From Tamarix chinensis (lineage: Eukaryota; Streptophyta; Magnoliopsida; Caryophyllales; Tamaricaceae), in contig CM060173.1 of the NCBI GenBank assembly GCA_030549775.1, positions 42,361,110 to 42,425,109 on the forward strand: DNA of 64,000 nt, in the 5' to 3' direction. This document shows, piece by piece, positions 24,348 through 35,915 of the stretch. Position numbers and translations under genes: made by a program. The notes beneath the pieces were generated by a model. That model was given only the letters and a program-made list of their open reading frames with translations, did no database searches and was not told where the DNA came from. The stretch's first letter is position 1; every line of letters starts with the position of its first letter.

Positions 24348-25662
24348 GATATGTGGTTGTACTTGGGAAGCCAAATGTAGGGAAGAGCACTCTTTCTAAC
24401 CAAATGATTGGACAAAAGCTATCAATTGTCACAGATATACCTCAAACTATGAGAAAGATAACATTCTGGACTATAAGAGGTCTCTCTGATTGTGATAGAT
24501 TTGAACTCTCAATATCCTTAATGCCGCAAACATTAGTTGCAAAAGTGAGCTTCCTTGGTTTATACCAATGCCCTTTTGTGCTTGCTGGAGTAAGTGTTTC
24601 ATCTAATAGAGCAATCTGCCATCCCATTTTAATTAATATATATTTTCTTCTGCATTTTCTTGTTATACTATCAATGTTTTGTGTTTCTTTTATATCTAGG
24701 TATTATTTGTATGAACATAGCTGCTATCCCAATTTGATTATTTTCCTTGATGTCTACCAATTTTTTTAATGCATTTTATTAATTTATTTATGATCCCCTT
24801 CTATTTTATGGTTTACTAGGCACTTTTGCCTTTCCAAAAGGTTGCGACTCTAATTGCCACCTTATCCTTTTAAGGAGAGATCTAACGAAGTTCTAAGTTA
24901 TCATGGTGATTGTAATATTAGCAGTGTAGCTTATGTTTTTAATAAAGCAACACATGTGTTGATCAAAATATTATATGCTTAGTTCTCGTATTTTTTTAAT
25001 GGCTCAACACTCATAGCTGGATCAAAAGACTTTTTAAATCACATAAAAAATTTTACTGGCAATGGTATGAAAAGTTCATTGATGTTGATGAGGTCATACC
25101 TATCAGGGCCACATATGGTCATGGTGTTGATGATGTGAAGGATTGGATATTGTCAAAGCTTTATGCTGGCCCTACATTCTACCCTAAAGTACGTACCTTT
25201 GTTTGTGCTTCCAACTCTTGGAGAATTAATGTTGTTGGTATGTTATGCTCTTATTACCATAACACATTCATTGTATTTTTCTGGCAAACAAGTTGGTGAT
25301 TGATATTAGCAATTACACTTCATTTGATATTCCAATACTCTACAATTGTTAGGATATTGCAAGCGAGCACCCTGAAAGCTTTTTTGTGGGTGAAATCATT
25401 AGAGAAAAGATATTTATGCAATACCGTAATGAAGTTCCATATGCGTGTCAGGTATATCTGTTTATTCCACACTCTTCTACATGCAAATATCTTATTTCTT
25501 TTGGTATGACTCCTTTTCTCTAGTTTTTATATTCAAGAGAAGTGTTACAAAAATGATTTTCATCAAATCTAGGCCACAAGCAAAAGACTTCATATAAATT
25601 GAAATTGTTACTAAAAAGAACTCTCAAAAGATGATTCTTGGTGAAAATGTGAGTTACATAAT
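24348..25662 (+). pseudogene. Captured ERA-like GTPase gene fragment (exons with introns)
   Basis: ERA-family GTPases bind GTP and 16S-type rRNA and assist small-subunit assembly in bacteria and organelles. Exon-like pieces: 24348-24453, after a TTTACAG acceptor, with the G1 loop GKPNVGKST and switch region SIVTDIPQT; 25054-25188 (YEKFIDVDEVIP, then YGHGVDDVKDWILSKL); 25352-25452 ([19 protein letters not shown]…VPYACQ, then a GT donor); and 25571-25662 (RPQAKDFI, a stop, IEIVTKKNSQKMIL, then GTGAG donor). These follow ERA protein order into the start of the KH domain. Missing are the exon(s) with G3 (DTPG) and G4 (NKKD) and the end of the KH domain. Retained introns show capture of genomic DNA, not of an mRNA copy. 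It has no intact frame. Confidence 0.85.
24455..24630 (-). other. Unidentified block abutting the ERA fragment
   Basis: At 24454 the ERA similarity stops abruptly. The next ~170 bases carry a 61-codon minus-strand frame (24442-24627) beginning [19 protein letters not shown], with a natural-looking amino acid mixture. I cannot identify it. It could be part of another captured or repetitive sequence filling the place of the missing GTPase exons. Confidence 0.3.
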
Positions 25663-25849
25663 GTTTATAGTAAAGGTCTGAAATGTGTCTACATGTGTGT
25701 GTGTGATATGTTTTTTGGAGGGGGTGCTTTGATATATACACCACCCAATCAATTTGTTCCTATCAATCTTTCTTTCATTGCCACGTGTACTAAATTAAAC
25801 CATGACATTTAGTATGATACATGATAGCATGATTTATATCTCATTTAGT

Positions 25850-26215
25850 TTTTTTTTTTATCAATTTCTCTCTGCATACAATGAAATATCGGTACTACAA
25901 TTGTGTATTGGCCGCAATTTTGTAGTTTTTGGGTCTGCCGCGACATGAAATTCTGAAAATTTGGCTGTTTTAGAAAATCAAATATATATCACCACGATAT
26001 CGATGAAATTTTGGATATCAGCCGATGTTTTACTTATTAGTCAATATTAGCCGATATTGGCCAATATTTACCAATATTTGCTGATATTTTTTGTGTAAAA
26101 TAATTAAAAAATCACGTCGCGATAACCACAACATATAAAATATCATTTGTGACACCCCGATACCCCGACACCACGACTACAACCACAATCACGACCGTAA
26201 CCGCGGTTTTATTAT
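25850..26215. repeat. Insert-like block with 'CCGATATTGGCCAATATT' words
   Basis: A region unlike its surroundings, with repeated 'ccgatatt', 'ggccaatattta' and 'gccgatg' words (26020-26095) and CG-rich ends ('ggccgcaattttg' near 25910; 'aaccgcggtttta' near 26200). It suggests a small inserted element, but I could not pair terminal inverted repeats or a target duplication. Confidence 0.35.
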
Positions 26216-26944
26216 ATGGCTCTCTATTTAATGGATGGGAAGTGTTTTGAGTCATTTAATCTTTTTCACCATGATATATATTCTTTTATTAACCTTCTCC
26301 CTAATATTTCAGTTTTCCATCTCCTATGGAATGGCCTTTCCATGTTTACTTTGGTCTCCATGTCCATGCATCCAATCTTTATAGTTTAGGCTTTGTCTTA
26401 AATGGATTATATTATGAAATAATTTTGTAAATATCTATACAAAGTGATATTCTTTTTTAACTTGATTATTTGACTGATATTTCTTTCATTAATGGTAGTG
26501 TTGAATCAAATCTGTACCAACTGAAAATTTTCATGAAGATTACTTGTGCATTATGTTATTGTGCACTGATAAATTATGTGCATTATTTTCTTAGGGAATA
26601 CATCTTGATGATTATAAAAGAGAATGTTAAAGCCGTTGAAGTCATTGGAGGTGCTGAACAGGATGAGAATGAAAAGGATGGTATTTGATGTTTTAATGAG
26701 ATGTCTTGTATGCCAACATATGTTACAAGTTATATTTATAGTATTGTACCTACAAGACTATATTATCACTTTGACAAATAAACTAAATGCTGATGATTAT
26801 ATATGGTGTACTTAATTGTATATAAGGATAAGTTGTTATTACAGGTAAATATTACAACAACATGTATTATGGACATCATTATCGTTTTACGAATATATAT
26901 ATATATATTAAAATATGTATAACCAATAATATATATTTTTTGGT

Positions 26945-27142
26945 AATAGTTTTAGCAATATATATGATTGTGTAGATAATACTTTTAGTCACAGATATCT
27001 TTTTATGGATAATAATTTTAGTTACAGATATCGTTTTGTGGTTAATACTTTTAGTCACAAATATCGTTTTGTGAACAATAGTTTTAGTCACAGATATCAT
27101 TTTTTGGTTAATACTTTTACTTGCAGATATAATTATGGGTAA
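26945..27142. repeat. 33-bp tandem array in the CACTA 3' subterminal region
   Basis: Six consecutive units starting at 26945, 26978, 27011, 27044, 27077 and 27110, exactly 33 bp each, with core 'aatacttttagtcacagata' followed by 'tcgttttgtggtt'. Because 33 is divisible by three, a minus-strand frame (26879-27379) stays open across it; that frame is a by-product, not a gene. Confidence 0.88.
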
Positions 27143-29316
27143 AAGTTTTACCAATGGATAAAATATATGGGTATTATCCATTATTCCTAATAGATCATAT
27201 TTATATGTGGGAAAAATTTTTAAGCACGGAGTTTTTACCCACAGTTTTGTCATAAAAAATATATGTTGGTAAAACTTTTGCCAACAGAAAAATGGCTTTT
27301 GCCAACAGATAATGCCCTGTTGGTATAAGTGAATTATTTTGTAGTGAAAAAATGTCTGATATGTGTTGTATGGGAGCAAACTGATTGATTAGTTAGGTCA
27401 AACTGATCAACTAGTCCTTAGAACACTCAACTAGTTAGCTCAAACAGATCAATTGGTTGGTATGTGGTACATTGTTTTCTCTCTTCTTATACCCATCGAT
27501 CTGGTTTGTTAGTGCTAATCAACTGGTCTTAAAATATTCGATCGATCTAACCAAATCAATTGACTAATTTAAGGGAACCCTAGGGTCTATTTAAGCTAAA
27601 CCAATCGACTAGTTGGCCCAATGCAATCGGCTAATTAGTAAAATCGATCAACTGGTTAGCCCAAATTAATTGACTGGTTTAGCTAAAGCGTGTGGATTTA
27701 ATCTTCTAAACTTGATATGTTTTGAGATTATGCCCGATGCTACCATATGATTCTTTAATGATGGAAATATACTATTTAACATAGATTGACTAACCTAATA
27801 GATGGATTAAATGGATCATAATTCATGCCATTCTCAATAAGTGCTTAGAAAGGCTTTAGTGGAAAAGTTTGAATAAGTATGTTATGAATTTGAAAGGGTA
27901 ACATAATCTAGATTCACTAACTAAAATGGATTAACATGATGGATTGATTAATATTGATTAAGCACTAATTGAAATCCTACCACATGGTTGGAGGGTAAAA
28001 TGGTTAAGATGGAATGAGTATGTGGATGTATTACTTGGACGTTGTATGGGCCTTGTATGATCACATAACCTTGGAAAATAACACATTAATCACTTGAAGT
28101 GGAAGATGATCAAGCTGTGTATCAATTTGGGTTACCCAATCCTTAATTAGCTATAGGGGTTAGTCATCTTTTGAACGTTTATTCGTGCCTTTGAGCATTA
28201 TCTTGTTGTAGGATCCTAGTATATATCAATGCCTTACATACTCTATACCCTAATGATTTACTAGGGGTATCAATTCTAAATGGTTTGATCATCTAGGTGG
28301 TTATTGGCATCAACCAAAATTTTATGTCCTGTGATTTGGATAGGCTTCCATAGTATGCGAAACCATGGTATGGTACATAATCCATCGCTCGATAAGAATA
28401 AGAATGAAGAAAAAAAATATGGATAAAGATAAAGGGAAAAAGAATGGGAAAGAGAAATAATAGCTTATAAATAAAAAACTAATGGATTTTGTAAGCTTGG
28501 AAAATAGACCTAAAGGAAAATTATGTGAATAGATGGTAAAAGCCCTAATAGGTTTTTGAATAACTTGCTTAGTAAATTCTATGTCGCTATCTATAATGTT
28601 TATGTTATGTTGATAAGTGTGATGAGTCTTTAATTGTCTGATTTATGTGTGGTATAAAGTTATGATGAATTCTATGACCAAAATAGAGCATTTATATCTA
28701 ATTATATGACATAAACATGATATACATTTAGTATGATTTCCACATTATGCTAAGATATTGTATGCTTGTGACTCCCATTAAAGAGGTAACTTAGATTAAT
28801 TAGTATGAATCATACTTATGTGTATGTTTGTTCGGTTAACTACTCATTCCCATGAGTAGATGACCATGTAGAAGTTATTGGGGAAGGCCAGTTGTGAGCA
28901 AAACTTATTTTAGGCTTAGGACTTGAGAATGTGGACATCCATAGATTATTATTTTATCCTTAAAGGACCAGGGTGTGGGGTCACGCCCTACCTTCATTTT
29001 CTACCATTGTAATTCTATATTTTAGTTTAACCCACTTTCATGTATTTGAATATTTTGGGAACCGTCGAGATCCTATTATGTAAACATTTTCTTTAAGTGC
29101 CTATATATCATGTTTCTTGTACACTCTAATTTCATATTGATTCATTTGGTTTCTCGGTCTTGTATATAACATGGGATAGGTTGCTAACACCTATCCTATG
29201 TTAGATGTAATGGTAGCACCCCATTTTCCTAGGTGTGTTCAGTAATTTTTTTTTTTTTTTGCTTTCTCAATGTTTTAAAATAAAATTTTTTAGTAGTGAA
29301 AAATGGGGGTGTCACA

Positions 29317-30060
29317 AATAGCCTCTGATCTTGAAACTAACTCTAGTACATCAATACTAAACTTGTTGTATACAAGGAATAATTAGCTCTGATACAAATC
29401 TTCTATGAGAGTTAAAGAGATAAATGGTTTAAGGAGGAAAATTAGTTCGATCATTAAAGATTGAAAGGGAGGCATGTGAATATTTAGGCAAGATTATCGA
29501 TGCTTCAACAATGGAGGATAATCTTAAAATGTTCTCCAATATAAATTCAAATGTTTATTGATAAGAAGTAATAATTCCTGTTAATAATTTGCTATCTCAC
29601 AAATATAACTAGCCAAGTAATTCACTTGTTATGATTTTAATATGCTCAACATCTGTACAATGATTATCGACCATGCAATCTATAGGTATCAAAAAGGGGT
29701 TGTCACAACTGATGTTAATTAGAACAATAATATATTCATTAGTTTAACTAGCACACTATGTCTAATTAGTTGTAAGAATCTCATACTAACCTATATAATT
29801 CATAAATCAAGCAAGAATTATTACAAAACAAATGTATCTAATTATTACATGGAAATAACTAACATGAGTTCTAATTTACATATAAAATGATAACTAGGTC
29901 TCCTTAATTTGGAGCATTAGAAACATTATTAACATTATTATTAAAGACAAATAATGTGATAGGCTCTATAACCAAGTATGCCAAATGTTTGTAATCTTGA
30001 GAATTCATAGATGCACCTGCATCATTCTCCCTAACTTGAGAAGAATTTCTCCTCAAATTG
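29317..30060 (-). other. No gene; retroelement non-coding sequence with a PBS-like site
   Basis: The plus-strand sequence AGCTCTGATACAAA (29383-29396) is, on the minus strand, TTTGTATCAGAGCT, one base from the initiator-Met tRNA primer site TGGTATCAGAGCT. It suggests the LTR-PBS junction of a further minus-strand retroelement interrupted by LTR B1. LTR borders were not resolved, and the 3' LTR of the gypsy element to the right was not found here. Confidence 0.35.
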
Positions 30061-31969
30061 ACATCATTAAAATAAGGAGACAAATCACCATTAGTAAATT
30101 TCCTTGAAAGGCTACCATAATATTCTAGAAGTTCACCTTCCTATGGTGAAGCCAAACTAGATCCCTAGTTCATACAAGTATTTTATCCAGTGTTTGTTGG
30201 CTTTATTCTTGTTCATTTAATTCACCCTCTCGAATATTGACCTCACCTACTCGTGAAGCTTCTTCATTTCCCTATCCCTTTCTTGTGCTTCAAAGTTGAT
30301 GTGGGCCTCAATGGGAAGAGGTTAGAGTTCAATGGGAGTAGTAAGGTTCACCCTATACACTACTTTAAAGGGAGAGTATCCTATAGCATAGGTTGGTGAT
30401 CGATTGTAGGCAAACTCTGCATGTGATAGTTTGGTATCCCAATCCTTCAAGGATTTTGAACCAAAATTCTAAGGAATATTTTGAGAGTCCTATTGGTGAC
30501 CTCAATTTGTGGATGGTAGGTAGTACTAAATAGAATTTTGGTACAAACTAGACTCAAAAAGGTCTTTTAGAAGAAGTTAAGGAACTTGGCATCCTTAGCC
30601 TAAGCATCTCCTTGAAGAATAGATCAGTTATATAAGAGGCATCGTCCAACTTATTATAGGTAATGAAATAAACCATCTTAGAAAACCAACCCACCACTAC
30701 CATTATAGCATCATTTTACCTTTGTGTCTTAGGTAATGCTACAATAAAGTTCATACTCACATGATCCCATGGTTGATGTGGGATAAGAAAATGAGTGTAG
30801 AGTCCTTAGTGGAAGTGACTGTTAGAATTTTAACAAATAATACACCTAGCTATTACACTTTATAAATCTCCCACACGCTTGAGCCAATAAAAATGCTCAC
30901 TAAGTACATCCATAGTCTTGTTGATGCAAAAGTATCCAACTAGTTCTCCTCCAAGCACTTCCCTTACAAGTAATTCTCTGATAGAACATCTGGGAATGCA
31001 GAGTTTATTGTTCTTGAAGAGGAATCTATCTTGGATGAAAAATGATCCCTTCTTTTCTTAATCCTTGAAGCAACAACCAAAGTCTTCATCTTCCTTGCAG
31101 AGCTCTTTAATGCACCAAAATTCCAATACTCTAGCTTCTAACAAAGAGAGCATACAATATATCCTAGAAAGCACATCTACTACTAAATTTATTTTACCGC
31201 TTTTATGCTTGGCTACAAAGGAAAAAGACTATAAAAATTCTACCCATCTTGTATGCCTTGGATTAAGCTTGTGTTGGCCATTGATGTACTTCACTGACTC
31301 ATGATCTATATGTAGCACTAACTATTAGGGTCTCAGGTAGTGTGACCAATGATCAAAAGATCTTTCTAAATCATATAACTCCTTATCATAGGGGTTGTAA
31401 TTCACCCTATAACCTTTGAGCTTTTCACTAAAGAAGGAAATTAGCTTCCTTTCTTGTATGAGAACAACTCTAATGCCAACTCTACTAGCATCAAAGTCAA
31501 CCTCAAATAATTTTTTGGAAGTTAGGTAATGCTAGTATGGGTGATTCACTTAGCTTTCCTTTGATCACCTCAAAGGTGTCTTGGGATGCCTTGGTCCATT
31601 TAAACTCACCTTTCTTTATGAATTCGGTTATAGGGCTAGAGGGTGCTGAAGTCCCTAATAAACCTCCTATAAAATGAACCTAGACTATGAAAAGATCTCA
31701 CTTGTGTAAGGCTTGTAGGAATGGGCCATTTCTTGATCGCTTCCACCTTAGATTCATCCATGGCTATGACATCCTTAAACACCAAAAAACTTAGAAACAT
31801 GACCCTAGGTATAAAGAATTCACTTTTCTCTAACTTAGCATACAACTTGTGACCTCTAATTGTTATAAATACAAGCTTGAGATGCTTTACATGTTATTCT
31901 TCACTAGAGCTATTGACAAGGATATCATCAAAGTACACAAATACAAACTTGATAATAAATGGCTTAAGT
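30060..31969 (-). pseudogene. gypsy pol, C-terminal part: RT end, RNase H, integrase
   Basis: The minus strand opens with KPFIIKFVFVYFDDI just inside the solo-LTR target site; the catalytic YFDD is encoded at about 31925-31936. Then comes LYAKLEKSEFFIPRVMFL, the RT connection ending YRRFIRDFSTL (31640-31845). RNase H follows from about 31510 (DFDASRVGIRVVLIQ, with the first catalytic Asp), then the HHCC zinc-binding region of integrase with CIIC near 30826-30850, and integrase-core wording (IPHQPWDHVSMNFIVALPK, then STTYHPQIE) down to about 30060. Frames change repeatedly and stops are present, so nothing is translatable. Confidence 0.8.
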
Positions 31970-32279
31970 TGTAACGTCCCAAATTTTTAAAACCAAAGTT
32001 TAAATATTTACCCCTTATTAGAGATAATGTAATATTAAAATTACTTATTTAATTATTTTGGGACTCTTAATTTCCAAAATAGATGAAATTATTTAATAAA
32101 TTAAATATAATTATTTTTATCATTTTAGCTTACCCTCTTATCTAAATAAATCATAAACCCATAATTTCTACCAAAAGTATTATCTTAAATAAATACCCAC
32201 ATTTGAGATAAATTAATTTAATATTTTTCCCAACAACCTATTTTATCCTAATTCTAAAAATATTTTTCCTTTTATTTTT

Positions 32280-33440
32280 ATTTTTCTTTTTCTTTTATTC
32301 TTTTCTTTCTATTTTTCCCTTAATCCCTTCTTTCTTGGGCCATCCCAGCCCCTCCCCTTTTCCTTTCTTCATTCTACTGTCAGGCAAGCCTATGCCCACC
32401 TTCTCTTCTTCCTCCTTCTTTCTTTTTTCTTTCCCTCCTCTCCCTCCTTGGGCCAACCCATCTTCCTCCTCCCCTCCTCCTTTCTTTTTCCCACAAGAGC
32501 AAACCCGCTCTTCCCTACACATCCCTCTACTTCCCTTTCTTCTTCCCCTGAATCCCCAAAACCAAATGCCCCCTTAACCCCTTGTATATATTTTCCCTCC
32601 TACACCCAGCACCCTTGTCTGTGCCACAGCTGACCAATGCCTGCACCACCTTACCCTACCATCCCTTCTTTCCATTTCTAGCCTAGCAACCCCGATCCCC
32701 CTACTTCACCCATAGGTCTGCCTCGCCCCCTTTCACCCCTGTCATCTTGTCATACCCAGTAGGTGACAACAATCTCATTCTTACACCACCTATCCCACAC
32801 GCTCCCCCTCCTTCTCTTCTCTTCTTTTTCTTCTTCTTCTTCTTCCCCTCCTCTCTGCCTCACTCCCCCGTCAAGACCTTCCTCTCCCTGTCAACCCTCT
32901 CTTCCTTTTCGTTCCTTATTTCCCTATGTTTTTCCATCACCAGTCCCGTAGCTCCCCTCTGCCACCTCCGTCGCCCAACCAACCACCATGCCACCCTCCT
33001 CCTACACCCCCTACACTACCCTTAATCACCGACACCAACCACCCTGCGACCTACCCCTCCATTTTCCCTCCTTCTCCCATTCAACCCATTGCACCACCAC
33101 CTTATCCACCTCTCCTCCTCCCTTCCGTCGCCACCTTGGCCTCCCCTAAGCAGCTAGACATCACCCCCAACATCCTCCCTACACCACCTGACCCGAGCCT
33201 CCTACCCCTCCCTCCTTCCCTTCTCTTTTTCTTGCCCTTCCTTCTTCTTCTCCCTCCCTTGTTGTATCCTCTTCCTACAACCGTTGCCGTTGTCTTTGCT
33301 ACCCTGAGCCACCACACTCCGACCTCCAACCACCCCTATACCCTACGTCACCCCTACACCCAACAACCACCACCAACACTTCTCCACTACCCAAGCGCCC
33401 CTCCTTCCTTTTTTCTTCTCCTTGTGTTTGGTTGCATGAC
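32280..33440 (+). other. Pyrimidine-rich LTR block; Pro-rich frames judged compositional
   Basis: A C+T-rich sense strand of ~1.2 kb gives open frames such as 32926-33456 (176 codons) and 32747-33025 (92 codons), rich in Pro, Ser, Leu and His with no motif. Several frames are open at once, as expected where A is rare. The same block is in the other two family-A LTRs but the translated sequences do not align clearly. A small secreted or RNA role cannot be excluded; I favour an untranslated leader. Confidence 0.6.
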
Positions 33441-34090
33441 TCAAGCTACATGGTAGGGTGAGTTAAGCCATGTAAATTTTAGGTATATTTAGCCCATATT
33501 AAGGTATTAGATAGTTAATAATGTAATATATATTTAATTAATATTTTTTTAATAAAAATTAATCCTTTATTTGTATAATATTAATATTGCACTTGTGACG
33601 TTATCTTATGTACAAAATTTCATTAATCGAAGCTTAAACATCTTAAATTGGGATACCCATTAAGATTAGTTTTATTGGACATAAGGTAACTATTATACTC
33701 ACTAAAATGTATTGATTCTCGTATGCTGGCACATTAGGATTTTCACTATGTGATTTATGTAGATATGTATGCTACTTTCCAATTCCATGATTATTATGTT
33801 GCCTTATATACGGTGTCATATGCGTGAAAAAGGTGACTAAGAAAAAGGGGTTGATGTTGATGATGAGTGTTATATGCATATATATGTTAGGCTAAGAGAG
33901 TATAGACACTTATAGTGAAATAGAACTAATAGGAGCCATAGGGATAATTTAGTCATTTAGACACCTCCGGTGTTTAAACCTAAGTAGGATGCCTAATGTG
34001 TTAAGAATATTGTTAAGAGTGGAGATGGGGGTTTGGTGGATTATAAATGTATATGATAGCAGAAATATCAATATTCTAGGGTCTAGGGGT

Positions 34091-34680
34091 ATTTTGGTAA
34101 TTTAGGAGGTGTAAAGGTGATTGTACTGATAAATGTACATGCTAAGTGTTAAAGGGTAATTATGTGTGGAAATAAGGTTTGGTGGTATGAATATGTCATT
34201 TTTGGGTATAAAGTGGTGATAATATATGGAATAAGGGTATTTTGGTAATTTTGGGAGGTGCAAGGGTGATTATACTAATTAATGTACATACTAAGTGTTA
34301 AAAGGTGATTAGGTGTGGAAATAAGGCTTGGTGGTATTAATAATTCATTTTTTGGTATAAATGAAGATAATATATGGAAGAGGACTATTTTGGTAATTTT
34401 GGAGGTGCAATGATGATTATGCTAATAAATGTACATGCTAAGGATTGATGGGTGATTAGGTGTGGAAATAAAGTTTGATGGTATTAGTATTTCATATTTG
34501 GGTGTAAATGGTGATAATATATGGAATAAGAGTATTTTGGTAAGTTTGAAGGTGTAAGGGTGATTATGCAAATAAATGTGCATGCTAATAAATAATTGGT
34601 GCCAAGCACGAAAACAAGGTTTGGTCGTATTAGTACGACATGATTGGGTATAAATGGTGATGTGTGGTATAGGGATACCT
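34091..34680 (+). repeat. 148-bp tandem repeat, four units
   Basis: The anchor 'attttggtaa' begins at 34091, 34239, 34387 and 34534, with a decayed fifth start near 34675, giving periods of 148, 148, 147 and ~141. Each unit contains 'gaggtg', 'aaatgtacatgctaa', 'tgtggaaataagg', 'ttggtggtatta' and 'tggtgataatatatgga'. It lies in the second half of the family-A LTR, where copy 3 has a different, shorter array. Confidence 0.9.
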
Positions 34681-35529
34681 TAGTAATTTGAAGGTGCGGG
34701 TGTGAGCTTTGCATGGGGTGTGCACTTTACATAGGGGCAAGATTTATGTGGAGAAGTCTTGTTCGAAGGTTAACCGTGGGGAGAAAAGTGTGTTTCGGGT
34801 GGTTAGTGTCCTTTGGGAGTTTTAGTACGTGGGTTGATGGAAAGGTGCATAGGGGCATAAACTAGGGTTTTGAGGGAAACAACCCTAAGGATAGGGGTAT
34901 TGTGAGGAAAGGTTGAGGAATTCGGTTGAACATATGTATGGTGATGAGGGGTGTGCCATATGGAGGGTTTGTGTTAAGTGAAATGGAGGGTAGAGTTGTG
35001 TACAAGAAGAGGGTATGAAAGAAGGAGGGGAAATATTAGGGCTTTTAGGGGTGACCAACTAGGGTGTCATTACCACATGTTGGGAGTTAAGGAGTTGGGT
35101 CGTGAGGTTGGAGTTGAGGTGAGTATGCTGATGGTGTTTGAATCATGGAAGATATGGGCTGAGTAAGGAGAGGAGAGGCTAGGGTCATATAGGCCATATT
35201 AGGGTTTTAAGGGGAAACCCTAGTGGGAGATGGTGAGTATAGGTGGAGAAATGGGAGAGTGGGTCTTAACCCATGGAGGTGGGGTTTCTAAGTTTTTTAT
35301 GAGGATGGTGGGAAGTGTCTAGGGTTTTGGAGTCTTGAAATATGTGTATGTTCAAGGTTAAGGGGTAGAGTTTTTAGGAAGTCTAGGTTGGTAGAGTGGT
35401 AATAAGTCAAGAGTGTCCATTGGGGTGTGCATGTCTAGATGCATGTTACCTGGTAAATAAGACATGAATAAAATACTAATTACTTAAAGCGCAACATCAT
35501 TGAGTTGGGCCCAAACATAGTATGTTTAT

Positions 35530-35915
35530 CGGTATACCTATTATAACAGTGGTCAGGAGAGTTTTGCCCTGGATTTGTATATATTTACTGGTCCACCGAT
35601 TACAATAGTGGTTAGGTGCATCTTGCCCTAGAGTAGTTATTCTCGATCTACCGATTATAATAGTAGGGGTCTCGAACTCAATAAGTTAAACCCTTGGATG
35701 GTAATAAGCTATGGAAAAGACACTAATCACTTACAATAGAACACCACGTGGGTTGGGAACAAATGTAGGATGATTACTAGTCCACTGGTTATAATAGTGG
35801 TCAGGTACATCTTGCCCTAGAGATGTACATGTTTACCAGTCCATGTACTATAATAATAGCCAGACACGTTCAACTCTAGAGTAGTTATTCCTGGTCCACC
35901 AGTTATAATAGAGCG
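35530..35915 (+). repeat. LTR-A 'accgattataatagtgg' modules
   Basis: About six degenerate units of 'ggtccaccgattacaatagtggttaggtgcatcttgccctag' type, matching the 49-bp array of LTR A3 (63570-63860) and, inverted, 7430-7760 in LTR A1. The arrangement is in two groups separated by a segment with 'gacactaatcacttacaatag'. Confidence 0.65.

Larger units (their letters stand above)
20512..27346. mobile_element. Non-autonomous CACTA (En/Spm) element carrying gene fragments
   Basis: An 11-bp perfect terminal inverted repeat CACTACAAAAT (20512-20522 and, inverted, 27336-27346) and a 3-bp target duplication AAA (20509-20511, 27347-27349), as expected for CACTA elements. Subterminal regions on both sides are dense in short 'ccaacagat'/'ctgttggta' words in both orientations (20530-20770 and 27170-27330), the usual transposase-binding layout. 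No transposase is recognisable in its 6.8 kb. The interior contains a captured ERA-like GTPase gene fragment (24348-25662), three related segments at 22490-23300, what looks like another CACTA end (21799) and a 33-bp array (26945-27142). It sits inside the family-B LTR. Confidence 0.88.
19083..29316 (+). mobile_element. Solo LTR, family B (copy 1), split by a CACTA element
   Basis: The LTR begins TGTAATACCC at 19083 and ends GGGGGTGTCACA at 29316, with near-identical 5-bp flanks GATAG (19078-19082) and AATAG (29317-29321). The LTR itself is 19083-20511 plus 27350-29316, about 3.4 kb. It parallels the second copy at 55862-59190 throughout: clusters of CAATCGACTGGTT-type motifs before and after the transcription start region, and a CCAAT/TATAAATAACCC promoter (TATAAATA at 19840-19847; 56643-56650 in the other copy). 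No coding sequence. It probably belongs to a Ty3/gypsy family with very long LTRs. Confidence 0.75.

Noticed and set aside
24335..24769. A complete small GTPase gene starting at ATG 24335
   Set aside because: The ATG lies in an intron end (acceptor TTTACAG just after it), similarity ends at 24453, and G3/G4 motifs are absent.
26598..26690. Last exon of the ERA-like gene (IKENVKAVEVIGG…)
   Set aside because: The peptide does not align convincingly with the ERA C-terminus; only 'KEN' and acidic residues are shared.
26879..27379. 166-codon minus-strand frame with repeated 'SVTKSI' peptide
   Set aside because: Produced by the 33-bp tandem array, whose period is a multiple of three, inside CACTA subterminal DNA.
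32926..33456. 176-codon Pro/Leu-rich frame as a secreted or extensin-like protein
   Set aside because: Same compositional artefact in the family-A LTR; no signal peptide-like start and no extensin repeats.
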